Source: Microcella putealis (GTDB lineage Bacteria > Actinomycetota > Actinomycetes > Actinomycetales > Microbacteriaceae). Taken from it: a stretch of 64,000 nucleotides of DNA. The notes beneath the pieces were generated by a model. That model did no database searches and had not been told where the DNA came from. It worked only from the letters and a program-made list of their open reading frames with translations. Positions within the stretch are counted from its first letter, which is position 1. Each line of letters begins with the position of its first letter. The stretch spans positions 62,001 to 126,000 of the forward strand of contig NZ_SGWW01000003.1 in the NCBI RefSeq assembly GCF_004216575.1. Direction: 5' to 3'. The position numbers and the translations under genes were made by a program. This document shows positions 17,640-25,115 of the stretch, in pieces.

Positions 17640-18161
17640 GTGAAGCGCCGGGTACTTGCGAGCGGAGCCGCTCTCGTCGCAGTAGGACTGCTCGCGGCCT
17701 GCTCGGGAAGCGCCCCCCAAGGTGACTCATCACCCCCAAGCGAAACTTCAGCACCCCGGAACGCGGATGAAGCCTCCCAACGAATGGGGGACTGTCTTCG
17801 TTCCCGCGGGTGGGACGTGCAAGACGACGGCGGCGCTAACTCGATCATGGTGCCGCCAGAGCAAACCACCGTTTTCAACGAAGACTTTGCCGAGTGCGGG
17901 AATGAGACGGGAGTGAACTCCCCCGGGGAGACGTACGATGCGGCGTTCGCGCTGAAGCAATACGAGCGAACTTCGCTCTTTCGTGATTGTCTATTGGAAA
18001 ACGGGATTAACCCTCCCGAACTCCCGACTTATCAACGATATGAGGAAGACCTACTAGGAGGCGGCGTCATATTCGATCTTGCGTCGCTTTCGGGGCTTGC
18101 GGCAAGCGACCCTTTGCGTGAGATTTGCGCAGATCCGTTGATAACTTGGGGAAGGGAATGA
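17640..18161 (+). CDS. Four-cysteine lipoprotein, paralogue D, coupled to the exported peptide
   Basis: A 173-residue putative lipoprotein (MKRRVLASGAALVAVGLLAAC, lipobox LAAC). The mature part has CLRSRGW, AEC, CLLENG and a C-terminal CADP, the arrangement seen in paralogues A-C. Its GTG directly follows the TAA of the exported protein with zero spacing, implying translational coupling and a shared job, for example processing of or immunity to the exported peptide. Function is not known. Confidence 0.72.
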   Translation: MKRRVLASGAALVAVGLLAACSGSAPQGDSSPPSETSAPRNADEASQRMGDCLRSRGWDVQDDGGANSIMVPPEQTTVFNEDFAECGNETGVNSPGETYDAAFALKQYERTSLFRDCLLENGINPPELPTYQRYEEDLLGGGVIFDLASLSGLAASDPLREICADPLITWGRE

Positions 18162-18617
18162 GTCAACAGTCCTCACACACTGCGCGCAGCGTCCAAAGCT
18201 AAAGACTCGCAGGGACGTCCGTCGTCTCGGACTCTTCATGCGTTTAGCGCATTCCGGGGCCGAAACGCCATCTGACGCCAAGGCTCAGGTCGGGCTGTGG
18301 CTTGACATCGAGCATTCTCGTAGTGCAACACACCTCGCCCCGCGATTTGCGGCGCCAACATCGCAAACGCCCAAAGGTCGACGTGAGAGGGCCGAAATCA
18401 ATGCGGTACGTACCGCGTTTCGTAATCAAGAAATCGCGGCGGTTCCAGAAATTTAGCGGCCTCGCTCAAGCAATCGCGAAGAACCGGCCTGGCCATACCC
18501 TTTCCGGCAGCGGCAGCGGCCACGGGCCGCGTGCTGTTTCTCCGTCAAGGCGCCGCACTAAACGACATAGCTAGCGCACTGAAAACTGCACGAAGCCGGT
18601 TTGTGAGAGGTTGGCGT
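18162..18617. other. Gene-free, AT-richer 456-bp stretch
   Basis: Between lipoprotein D and the TetR gene I find no frame with coding-like character. The longest open frames are about 60-90 codons on both strands, without ribosome sites or recognisable motifs. Base composition is lower in GC than the flanks. It may be decayed sequence at the edge of the accessory block. Confidence 0.5.
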
Positions 18618-19247
18618 TCACGCTTCAGCCCACTGCCCGCGGGCGGGCACGGGGTTGGCGCGGGCGAGGCTGCCGGCCTCGAGGCCGAGGCGCTGCTCGG
18701 CGGCGGCGAACACGATGGCGTTCGCCTCGTCGACGTCAACGATGCCCATGGCGTGGTGCTGCACGGCGACGCCGTCCGCGACGGCGGTGAGCATCCGCGC
18801 ATCCTCATCGGGGTGGGCGCTCGTCGCGGCGCCTGCGGCGACCGCGCGCGCGATCTGGTCAGCGAGGATGCGCTCACAGTCGCGATGGTGGCGATCGAGC
18901 GCGGCGGCGAGCGCGGGCGTGCGGGGGGCTTCGCTCCAGGCGTCGATCCACACGATGTAGTGGTTTTCGGGGGTGGCCGAGAGCCATCCGGCGAGGGCGG
19001 CGACCGGGTCGAGGCCGTCGAGCAGGGCGTGGTCGCTCGCGAGCTCGGCGGTGACCGCGTAGTCGAAGGCGGCGGCGACGAGCTCATCGCGCCCGGCGAA
19101 GTAGTGGCGGATGAGGCCGTGGGCGATGCCCGCCTCGGCGCCGACGTCGCGCAGGGTCACGCCGGCGAAGCCCTTCTGGGCGACAACGACGAGGGTCGCG
19201 CGCAGGATCTGCTCGCGCCGCTCATCCGATGTCTTGCGCTCGGCCAT
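18618..19247 (-). CDS. TetR-family transcriptional regulator
   Basis: A 209-residue TetR regulator. The N-terminal HTH (about residues 8-55) reads REQILRATLVVVAQKGFAGVTLRDVGAEAGIAHGLIRHYFAGRDELV; the C-terminal half is a BetI-like ligand domain. It is divergent from an MFS exporter and very probably represses it, itself, or both, through the paired palindromes between the genes. The long upstream open frame is discarded because the HTH starts right at this ATG. Confidence 0.9.
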   Translation of the reverse strand: MAERKTSDERREQILRATLVVVAQKGFAGVTLRDVGAEAGIAHGLIRHYFAGRDELVAAAFDYAVTAELASDHALLDGLDPVAALAGWLSATPENHYIVWIDAWSEAPRTPALAAALDRHHRDCERILADQIARAVAAGAATSAHPDEDARMLTAVADGVAVQHHAMGIVDVDEANAIVFAAAEQRLGLEAGSLARANPVPARGQWAEA

Positions 19248-19276
19248 GGGTCGAGCATAGGCGGTGGCACATGATC

Positions 19277-19323
19277 TTGTCCGGGTGGATAACGGGATGC
19301 TAGTGTGTAGTCCACTTGGACAA
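19277..19323. promoter_or_regulatory. Two TetR-type operator-like palindromes and promoter
   Basis: TTGTCCGGGTGGATAA (19277-19292) and TAGTCCACTTGGACAA (19308-19323) share the pattern GTCC-N4-GGAY and are spaced 31 bp start to start, three helical turns. The first contains a TTGTCC -35-like box and TAGTGT (19301-19306) could be the -10 of the MFS gene. The arrangement fits a pair of TetR dimers on the same DNA face. Confidence 0.55.
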
Positions 19324-19346
19324 TAACGCACGAAAGGTTTCTGATC

Positions 19347-20666
19347 GTGAACGCGCAGCAGCGAGAGGCACGGCGTGCCCGCCTGCTCGTCCCGAGCGTG
19401 GTCGGCGCCATGGTGACGCTGTCGGCGGCGTCGTTCGTGATCTTCCCGCTGATCCCGTCGCTGCAAGACGACCTCGGGGTCTCCACCGCGCAGATCGGCT
19501 ATCTCGCCGCCGCCGGCTTCGGCGCGGCCCTCGTCGCCGAACTCATCGTCGCACCCGCCGCCGACCGCGGGCACGCGCGACTCATGGCGATCATCGGCGT
19601 CGTGATGGTCGCCGGGTCGCTCGCGCTCAGCGCCCTCGCGACGAGCGGACTTCAGCTGATCGCCGGGCGCGCCGTCGGCGGCTTCGGCTTCGGCATCTTC
19701 GTCATCGCGGCGAGCGCCCTGCTCGTGCGGCACGATCACAAGCGCAGCGGTGAGCTGCTCGGGCGTCTCGGAGCCGGCGAGCTCGCCGGCATCGCGCTCG
19801 GGCCGCTGGCGTCGGGGTTGGCGCTGGCCATCGCCGGGCCAAGTGTGATCCTCGCCGTGTCGGCGGGGGTCGTCATGCTCGCGCTCATGCCGGTGCTGCT
19901 CGGGTTCCGAGAGGCGGCGCACGCCGGGGAGGCTCGCGGCGGCGCGACGGACGCCGAACCGTCGCGAAGCCGCACCGGTTTCGATGGCGACCACGCGCAA
20001 CCCGAGACCGGGGGCATCGCCGCCGGCGTGCTCGGATTCGACGTGACCGACGCCGACCGCACCCAGCGGTTCGGCTCGGCGGCACCGCGCACGGGGCTCG
20101 ACCTGCTGCGCTCGCCGCGCATCGTCGGCATCGTGCTGCTGTACGCCGCGGTGATGATTCCGACGGGGGCATATGACGGCATTTGGCCGCGCTACATGGC
20201 CGACATCGGTGCCGACCCCGTGCTGATCGCGGCGAGCTACGCGATCTTCGCCGTGCCGTACGTGCTGCTCGCGGGCTGGGCCGGGCGCCTCGCCGACCGG
20301 CGTGGCGGAGTGTCAGCGTTCTGGCGCGGGCTCGTGATTCTGCTGCCGATCGTCGGGCTCTACGCGGTGGTCGGCAACCCGTTCCTCGCGACCGGCATGG
20401 GCTTCGTCGAGTCGACCGGGCAGGCGCTCGCCTTCGTCGGCGCGGCGGCGGCGATGGCCCACGCGGTCGACCCGGCGCGAGCCGGCACAGCGCAGGGGCT
20501 GCTGCGCGGCATCGGGCTCGCGGCGGCGACGGTCGCAGCAGCCGCGTCGGGTGTCGCCTACGAGTTCGGCGGGCAGGCGCTGCTGTTCGGCGGCACCGCG
20601 GTAGTCGTGGGCGTCGTCGCCGGGGTCGGGCTGCTGCTCGCGCGTTCGCGTCGCGGGCGCGACTGA
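19347..20666 (+). CDS. MFS transporter, drug-efflux type
   Basis: A 439-residue protein with 12 hydrophobic segments in two halves. A hydrophilic central loop lies around residues 190-245. The MFS loop-2/3 pattern is present as AADRGHARLM and again in the second half as GRLADRRGG. The GTG start has GAAAGG upstream. Expression is likely controlled by the divergent TetR gene. Substrate unknown; exporters of this type usually move hydrophobic antibiotics or metabolites. Confidence 0.88.
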   Translation: MNAQQREARRARLLVPSVVGAMVTLSAASFVIFPLIPSLQDDLGVSTAQIGYLAAAGFGAALVAELIVAPAADRGHARLMAIIGVVMVAGSLALSALATSGLQLIAGRAVGGFGFGIFVIAASALLVRHDHKRSGELLGRLGAGELAGIALGPLASGLALAIAGPSVILAVSAGVVMLALMPVLLGFREAAHAGEARGGATDAEPSRSRTGFDGDHAQPETGGIAAGVLGFDVTDADRTQRFGSAAPRTGLDLLRSPRIVGIVLLYAAVMIPTGAYDGIWPRYMADIGADPVLIAASYAIFAVPYVLLAGWAGRLADRRGGVSAFWRGLVILLPIVGLYAVVGNPFLATGMGFVESTGQALAFVGAAAAMAHAVDPARAGTAQGLLRGIGLAAATVAAAASGVAYEFGGQALLFGGTAVVVGVVAGVGLLLARSRRGRD

Positions 20667-20704
20667 CGATCGGCCTCGAGCCGCACAGTATCGCCGCGAA
20701 TGGT

Positions 20705-20744
20705 CAGTTGTGGGGCCCTCCTCGAGTCGAAACCCCCACAACTG
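20705..20744. terminator. Strong hairpin after the MFS gene
   Basis: Perfect 11-bp arms cagttgtgggg (20705-20715) and ccccacaactg (20734-20744) around an 18-base loop, 39 bp after the MFS stop. No T-run follows. It could end the MFS transcript or be a palindromic repeat. Confidence 0.55.
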
Positions 20745-20842
20745 CCCACTCGGGGCGCGATCGACCCCTGGAGATGCGGATCGCGGTCGGCACAGTCGCC
20801 CGCGCTGAGCGAACCCGCAGTTCGGCGCGGCACGCTTTCCCC

Positions 20843-21301
20843 ATGGGACGACAGCGGCCGGGGCGCGACGCGCGCACCTCGGGCGACTCGGCGACCGCGC
20901 CCGGTCAGCTCGACGACCGCAGCGGCAAGACCTGCGCCTCCTGCGGACGCCGCATCGAGTGGCGCGCCAAGTGGGCCCGCGACTGGGCGAGCGTGAAGTA
21001 CTGCAGCGACGCGTGCCGCGCCCGCGGAGTTCGCGAGGTTGATCGCGAACTCGAGGCGAGCATCCGCGAATTACTGGATGCTCGGGCCGCGTCCGCGACA
21101 ATCTGCCCGTCCGAGGCGGCGCGCGCCGTCGCCGCCGCCCGCGGACTGCCGGGCAACGAGCCGTGGCGCGAGCTCATGGAGCCTGCCCGGCGTGCGGCCC
21201 GGCGCCTCGTCGCGGCCGGCGAAGTGGAGATCACGCAGGGCGGGAAGGTGGTCGACCCGTCGACGGCGAAGGGGCCGATTCGGGTGCGGAAGGCGCGCTG
21301 A
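20843..21301 (+). CDS. DUF2256-DUF3253 fusion protein
   Basis: A 152-residue protein. Residues about 29-62 form a DUF2256 zinc-ribbon-like unit (KTCASCGRRIEWRAKW, then VKYCSDACR; four Cys as CxxC...CxxxC). Residues about 68-150 match DUF3253, a winged-helix-like domain (ICPSEAARAVAAARG, WRELMEPARRAARRLVAAGE, GPIRVRKA). Both domains are uncharacterised; the fold suggests nucleic-acid binding. The start ATG is preceded by CACGCT six bases upstream. Monocistronic. Confidence 0.8.
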   Translation: MGRQRPGRDARTSGDSATAPGQLDDRSGKTCASCGRRIEWRAKWARDWASVKYCSDACRARGVREVDRELEASIRELLDARAASATICPSEAARAVAAARGLPGNEPWRELMEPARRAARRLVAAGEVEITQGGKVVDPSTAKGPIRVRKAR

Positions 21302-21374
21302 GAGCGGCGGCGAGCATCCCGAATCAGGGCGACGCGCGGCGGACACGATCGCGCCGCCGCATCCGGAACCAGCG

Positions 21375-21743
21375 CTAGCGAATGCGCGTCTGCTGGTGCA
21401 CGGCGACGCGCCAGCGGCCCTCGCTGTAGACGTAGGTGGTGGCGAGCCGGCGCTCGAAGATCTGCTCGCCGCGCTGGGCCCGCACCCGGTAGACCAGGGT
21501 GGCCGCGCGGTCTCCGAGGCGCACGACGCGGTGCTCGCTCATCTCGTACGACTCCCACGACTGGCCGTCGAGAGCGGCGATGGCGGCGTCGCGCTCGATG
21601 ACGCTGTCTTCGACGATGATCACGCCGTCGGGCGTCATCGCCCGGAGGTAGAAGGTGCCGCCGTCGCCGCGGCAGACGGCGTCCCACCCCTCGTGCTCGG
21701 CGTGGATCAGCTGGGCGGGCAGGTCGTCGGTGATCGCCGTCAT
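21375..21743 (-). CDS. SnoaL/NTF2-like (DUF4440) protein
   Basis: A 122-residue alpha+beta protein with the NTF2-like pattern: helix LIHAEHEGWDAVCRGDGGTFY, then strands ending RWRVAVHQQT. Proteins of this fold are small-molecule isomerases, hydrolases or ligand binders; no catalytic residue can be assigned here. It lies 31 bp from the 3' end of the methyltransferase gene on the same strand and may be co-transcribed with it. Confidence 0.75.
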   Translation of the reverse strand: MTAITDDLPAQLIHAEHEGWDAVCRGDGGTFYLRAMTPDGVIIVEDSVIERDAAIAALDGQSWESYEMSEHRVVRLGDRAATLVYRVRAQRGEQIFERRLATTYVYSEGRWRVAVHQQTRIR

Positions 21744-21774
21744 GCGGCTAGTTCATCGGGTCGACGCGGGTGCG

Positions 21775-22497
21775 TCAAGCCTTGTGCGCCCGCACCCACT
21801 CGTGCATAACGATCGCGGCGGCGGCGGATGCGTTGATCGAGCGGGTCGACCCGTACTGCGTGATTTCGACAGCCTCGTCGGCCGCGGCGAGCGCCTCGGG
21901 GCTGAGTCCGGGGCCCTCCTGACCGAACAGCAGGATGCACCGCTCGGGAAGGGGAGCGGCGTCAACCGGGCGGGATCCGGGCACGTTGTCGACGGCCACG
22001 ATCGGCAGATCGGATGCGCGGGCGAACGCGACGAGGTCGTCGATCGTCTCGTGGTGACGCACGTGCTGGTAGCGGTCGGTGACCATGGCGCCGCGGCGGT
22101 TCCAGCGGCGGCGGCCGACGATGTGCACTTCGGCGGCGAGGAAGGCGTTCGCGCTGCGCACGATCGAGCCGATGTTGAGGTCGTGCTGCCAGTTCTCGAT
22201 CGCCACGTGGAACGGGTGCCGGCGGGTGTCGAGGTCGGCGACGATCGCCTCCATCCGCCAGTAGCGGTAGCGATCGATGACGTTGCGGGTGTCGCCGTGG
22301 GTGAGCAGCTCGGGGTCGAAGTGCGGGTCGGTGGGGTGAGGCAGCGGGTGCGGGCCCACGCCGTGGGTGGTGTGCTCGGGGGTGGGGGTGGGGGTGGGGG
22401 TGGGGGTGGGTTCGGTGGGCGGGTCGGCGTCGTCGCGGGCCGGGAAGGCTTCGCGATTTGCTGCGTGCTCGGGCGTCGCGGGCAGGTCGGCGGGCAT
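21775..22497 (-). CDS. SpoU/TrmH-family RNA 2'-O-methyltransferase
   Basis: A 240-residue SPOUT methyltransferase that should methylate a ribose in tRNA or rRNA using SAM. Motif 1 is ENWQHDLNIGSIVRSANAF, motif 2 ILLFGQEGPGLSPEAL and motif 3 STRSINASAAAAIVMHEW, forming the knotted SAM site. The N-terminal 50 residues are low-complexity and contain a PT dipeptide repeat from a hexanucleotide tandem array. Start ATG 22497 has TACTCT six bases upstream. Confidence 0.88.
   Translation of the reverse strand: MPADLPATPEHAANREAFPARDDADPPTEPTPTPTPTPTPEHTTHGVGPHPLPHPTDPHFDPELLTHGDTRNVIDRYRYWRMEAIVADLDTRRHPFHVAIENWQHDLNIGSIVRSANAFLAAEVHIVGRRRWNRRGAMVTDRYQHVRHHETIDDLVAFARASDLPIVAVDNVPGSRPVDAAPLPERCILLFGQEGPGLSPEALAAADEAVEITQYGSTRSINASAAAAIVMHEWVRAHKA
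22378..22407 (+). repeat. (GGGGGT)5 hexanucleotide tandem repeat inside the SpoU gene
   Basis: Five perfect GGGGGT units on the + strand, in frame with the minus-strand gene, giving alternating Pro-Thr. Unit gain or loss would keep frame. The G-runs could form a quadruplex in single-stranded DNA. Confidence 0.9.
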
Positions 22498-22693
22498 GTG
22501 ATCAGAGTAGGCGCGCAACACCCGCTGGCCGACCGCGGTCGCGCCTCGTATATGCACCCGCAGGATGCTCGATCGCCTCGCGCGTTCGGTGCGGCTCCTC
22601 CACAAAACACCTGGTCAGGAATTGGTTCACAGGAACATAAAGCGCCCCGATGGACAACCCCGCAATGTCGGTGGTCCCTGGTCTACTTCTCTC

Positions 22694-24259
22694 ATGACCA
22701 GCCCCGACCCGCAGCGCGAGAGCGACGACACGTCTCGCCCGAGCGCGGGTGCTGGTGCCGGCGAGGGCGCGGGTGCGGGTACTAGCGCGGGCGCGGGCAC
22801 TCGTGCCGGCGCGGGAGACTCTGCAGGTGACGCGAACACCACGGCCGCGACGACGACCGTCGAGCTGATCAACGTGACCGACGGGGCGACGAACGAACTC
22901 CTTGACGCGATCCTCGCGACCGAGCGGGTGGTCGCGAGCGTTCACGCGATGCGCGCGACGGCGATCGACCAACTGTTCACGCACATCCTGACCCGCGAGA
23001 ACCTGATTGACGCTGCGGCCGGTCGCCCCGTTCCGACCCCCGGCACCGCCGACGGCTGGAACGCCGAGACCCGCGCCCGCCGCGTCGCCGCGAGCGAACT
23101 CGCCTGTGCAATGCGCATCAGCGAGCGCCAGGCCTCCGAGCTCATCGAGCAGAGCCGCGCGCTCGCGACGCGCCTCCCGGCGACCCGGGCGGCACTCGCC
23201 GAGGGGCGCATCGCCCTCGGTCATGCCGTCGCGATGGTCGACGAGGCCGCGACGATCTCGACCGTCGTCGACGACCGTGATCGGATGCTCGCTGAATCCC
23301 GTCACGGCGACGCGGCTGACGCGCTTCCCACCGCTACCGAGGTCGTCGCCGAGTTTGAGCAGCAGGCTCTGCGTCACGCCGAAGTGACGAGCCCGGGTCG
23401 GTTCCGGCAACGAGCGCGGCGACTGCGCGAGCGGCTCGAACCCCTGACCCGCGAGCGCCGCTGCGCCGAACGCATTGCCGAGCGCGGCGTCTGGGTCGAG
23501 CCCGCGCGCGACGGCATGGCGTACCTCACCGCATACCTGCCCGCCGCCGACGCCTGGGCCGCCTACAACCGCATCAGCGACATCGCGAACCAGCTGGGGC
23601 GCACCGATCGGCGCAGCGACAGCATCGCGCGGGCCGACGACCACGCCACCGCCGCTGCTGACAGCGACAGCGACAGCGACAGCGACAGCCGAACCCTGCC
23701 TCAGCGGCGGGCCGACGTGCTGCGCGACCTGCTGTTCGACGGCGCGATGCCGGCCTCAGGAACCGGCACGGGCATTCGCCCCACCGTGCTCGTGACCGTG
23801 CCGGTTCTGACGCTGCTCGGCCGCGACACTGACGAGGTCGCGAGCATCGAGGGCCACGGACCGATCCCTGACGCCGAAGCGCGCCGCCTGGCCGCAGCGG
23901 CACCCAGCTTTATCCGCATACTCACCCACCCCGAAACCGGCGCCACGCTCTCAGTGGGTCGCGACCGCTACGTGGTGCCACGCGACATGCGCATGTGGTT
24001 GCGCGTTCGCGACGAGTACTGCCGGTTCCCCGGCTGCGGGCGGGCCGCATCCCACAGCGACGTCGACCACACGCGCGACTGGCAGCACGGCGGAACAACA
24101 TCCGCCGACAACCTCGCGCACCTCTGCCCCAGCCACCACCGCCTGAAACATCACACCCGCTGGCGGGTGCAACACGACGGCGGCGGCACCCTGCTCTGGA
24201 CGTCCCCATCCGGCCGCAGCTACCGCAGCGAACCGGCACAGGCGCTGCCGTCGGGGTAG
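22694..24259 (+). CDS. DUF222/HNH endonuclease (13E12-repeat family)
   Basis: A 521-residue protein. After a low-complexity Gly/Ala/Thr-rich N-terminus (to about residue 50) comes the helical DUF222 domain (about 60-350). A C-terminal HNH nuclease module follows, CRFPGCGRAASHSDVDHTRDWQHGG then NLAHLCPSHHRLKHH, with the Cys pairs and the catalytic His intact. This family is present in many copies in actinobacteria and its biological role is unresolved. A (DS)5 stretch interrupts the middle. The 3' end runs into 18-bp tandem repeats. Confidence 0.85.
   Translation: MTSPDPQRESDDTSRPSAGAGAGEGAGAGTSAGAGTRAGAGDSAGDANTTAATTTVELINVTDGATNELLDAILATERVVASVHAMRATAIDQLFTHILTRENLIDAAAGRPVPTPGTADGWNAETRARRVAASELACAMRISERQASELIEQSRALATRLPATRAALAEGRIALGHAVAMVDEAATISTVVDDRDRMLAESRHGDAADALPTATEVVAEFEQQALRHAEVTSPGRFRQRARRLRERLEPLTRERRCAERIAERGVWVEPARDGMAYLTAYLPAADAWAAYNRISDIANQLGRTDRRSDSIARADDHATAAADSDSDSDSDSRTLPQRRADVLRDLLFDGAMPASGTGTGIRPTVLVTVPVLTLLGRDTDEVASIEGHGPIPDAEARRLAAAAPSFIRILTHPETGATLSVGRDRYVVPRDMRMWLRVRDEYCRFPGCGRAASHSDVDHTRDWQHGGTTSADNLAHLCPSHHRLKHHTRWRVQHDGGGTLLWTSPSGRSYRSEPAQALPSG
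23660..23689 (+). repeat. (GACAGC)5 in-frame tandem repeat
   Basis: Five exact GACAGC hexamers coding Asp-Ser five times within the DUF222 protein; likely length-variable between strains without frameshift. Confidence 0.9.
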
Positions 24260-24290
24260 GCAAGGCCGTCGGGGTAGGCAACGCCGTCGG
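24247..24290 (+). repeat. 18-bp tandem repeat spanning the DUF222 stop codon
   Basis: gccgtcggggtaggcaag (24247-24264) is followed by a copy with one mismatch (24265-24282) and a partial third unit. The TAG stop of the DUF222 gene lies in unit one. The remainder of the stretch to 24480 has no gene; direct copies of gatgtgcat occur near 24460-24480. Confidence 0.7.
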
Positions 24291-24572
24291 ACTATGCGCT
24301 GCGGTAGGCCAAGGCGATGCTCACGACCCACCAAACGCTGTCCGCTCGACACTCGCGGTCCACATCAGCGACGCACCGAACGACTGTCCACATCTGCAGC
24401 CCGGCGCAGTTCGGAAGAGTGCGAGCGCGTTAGCGTCAGCGCTCCTCGACCACCCGTGATGTGCATGAACCGATGTGCATCAGACAAAGGAGCGCGCGTG
24501 ATGTAACCGATCAAAGGTCAGCGCCGGCGGGTAGCCGGCATCGCGCATGCCGGTGCCGTATTTGTCAGCATC

Positions 24573-25076
24573 TTGCTGATCGGAGGGTGCGCCGCCACAC
24601 CCTTCGACGCACTCACGTCAGACCCCCTCGCCCAGTACGACGGCACCGGTCGAACGGCTAAGACAGCCATGAGCGAGTACACAGAGACGCTCGACCACGT
24701 GATGACGTTGGTCGAGCCCACCGAGATGATCGCGCCCTTGCCGCGCTGGTCGCGATCATCTCGGCAGTTGGCGTGCCTGAATGATCATTCGCGAACCATG
24801 GTGCTCAACGCCCACGGCGGCGTCCTCGCGCCTTCCGCGAATCCCGAAGCGATTCTCGAACGCATTGCCGACGACTACGAGAAACGCACACAGTGGGTCG
24901 TCACGCGCTCAACGGAAGCCACGCCGGGCCGACTGGAGTTCATCAAACTGGAGAACGACAGCGGGATGCGCGCGTACGTGTCTGTCCGAGTCGACACAGC
25001 CCAGGCACAGCTCGAGACCCTCGGACACACGGCGTGTTTCAGCCAGCCTCGCGTCACCATCGACCAGTCGAGGTGA
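24573..25076 (+). CDS. Putative lipoprotein gene with a disrupted start
   Basis: The frame open from 24507 to 25076 encodes a typical lipoprotein leader (basic n-region RRR, hydrophobic core, lipobox LIGGC) and about 160 residues of unrecognised mature sequence with three further Cys. There is no start codon in the leader. The expected start, AAAGGAG at 24486-24492 followed by GTG 24498 and ATG 24501, is in frame but is stopped at once by TAA at 24504. The only in-frame start left near the lipobox is TTG 24573, used here, which deletes the signal n-region. Either a recent nonsense mutation, a sequencing error, or unusual initiation. Confidence 0.5.
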   Translation: MLIGGCAATPFDALTSDPLAQYDGTGRTAKTAMSEYTETLDHVMTLVEPTEMIAPLPRWSRSSRQLACLNDHSRTMVLNAHGGVLAPSANPEAILERIADDYEKRTQWVVTRSTEATPGRLEFIKLENDSGMRAYVSVRVDTAQAQLETLGHTACFSQPRVTIDQSR

Positions 25077-25115
25077 TGGCCGTGTCGGGCACAACTCGCC
25101 TGTTAACCTCGGCGC

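Noticed and set aside
18238..18574. Two overlapping 70-90 codon frames in the gene-free stretch
   Set aside because: No ribosome site, no motif, and both strands are equally open; not supportable as genes.
22378..22407. Possible CRISPR-like array
   Set aside because: Units are six bases without spacers; it is a simple tandem repeat inside a coding region.
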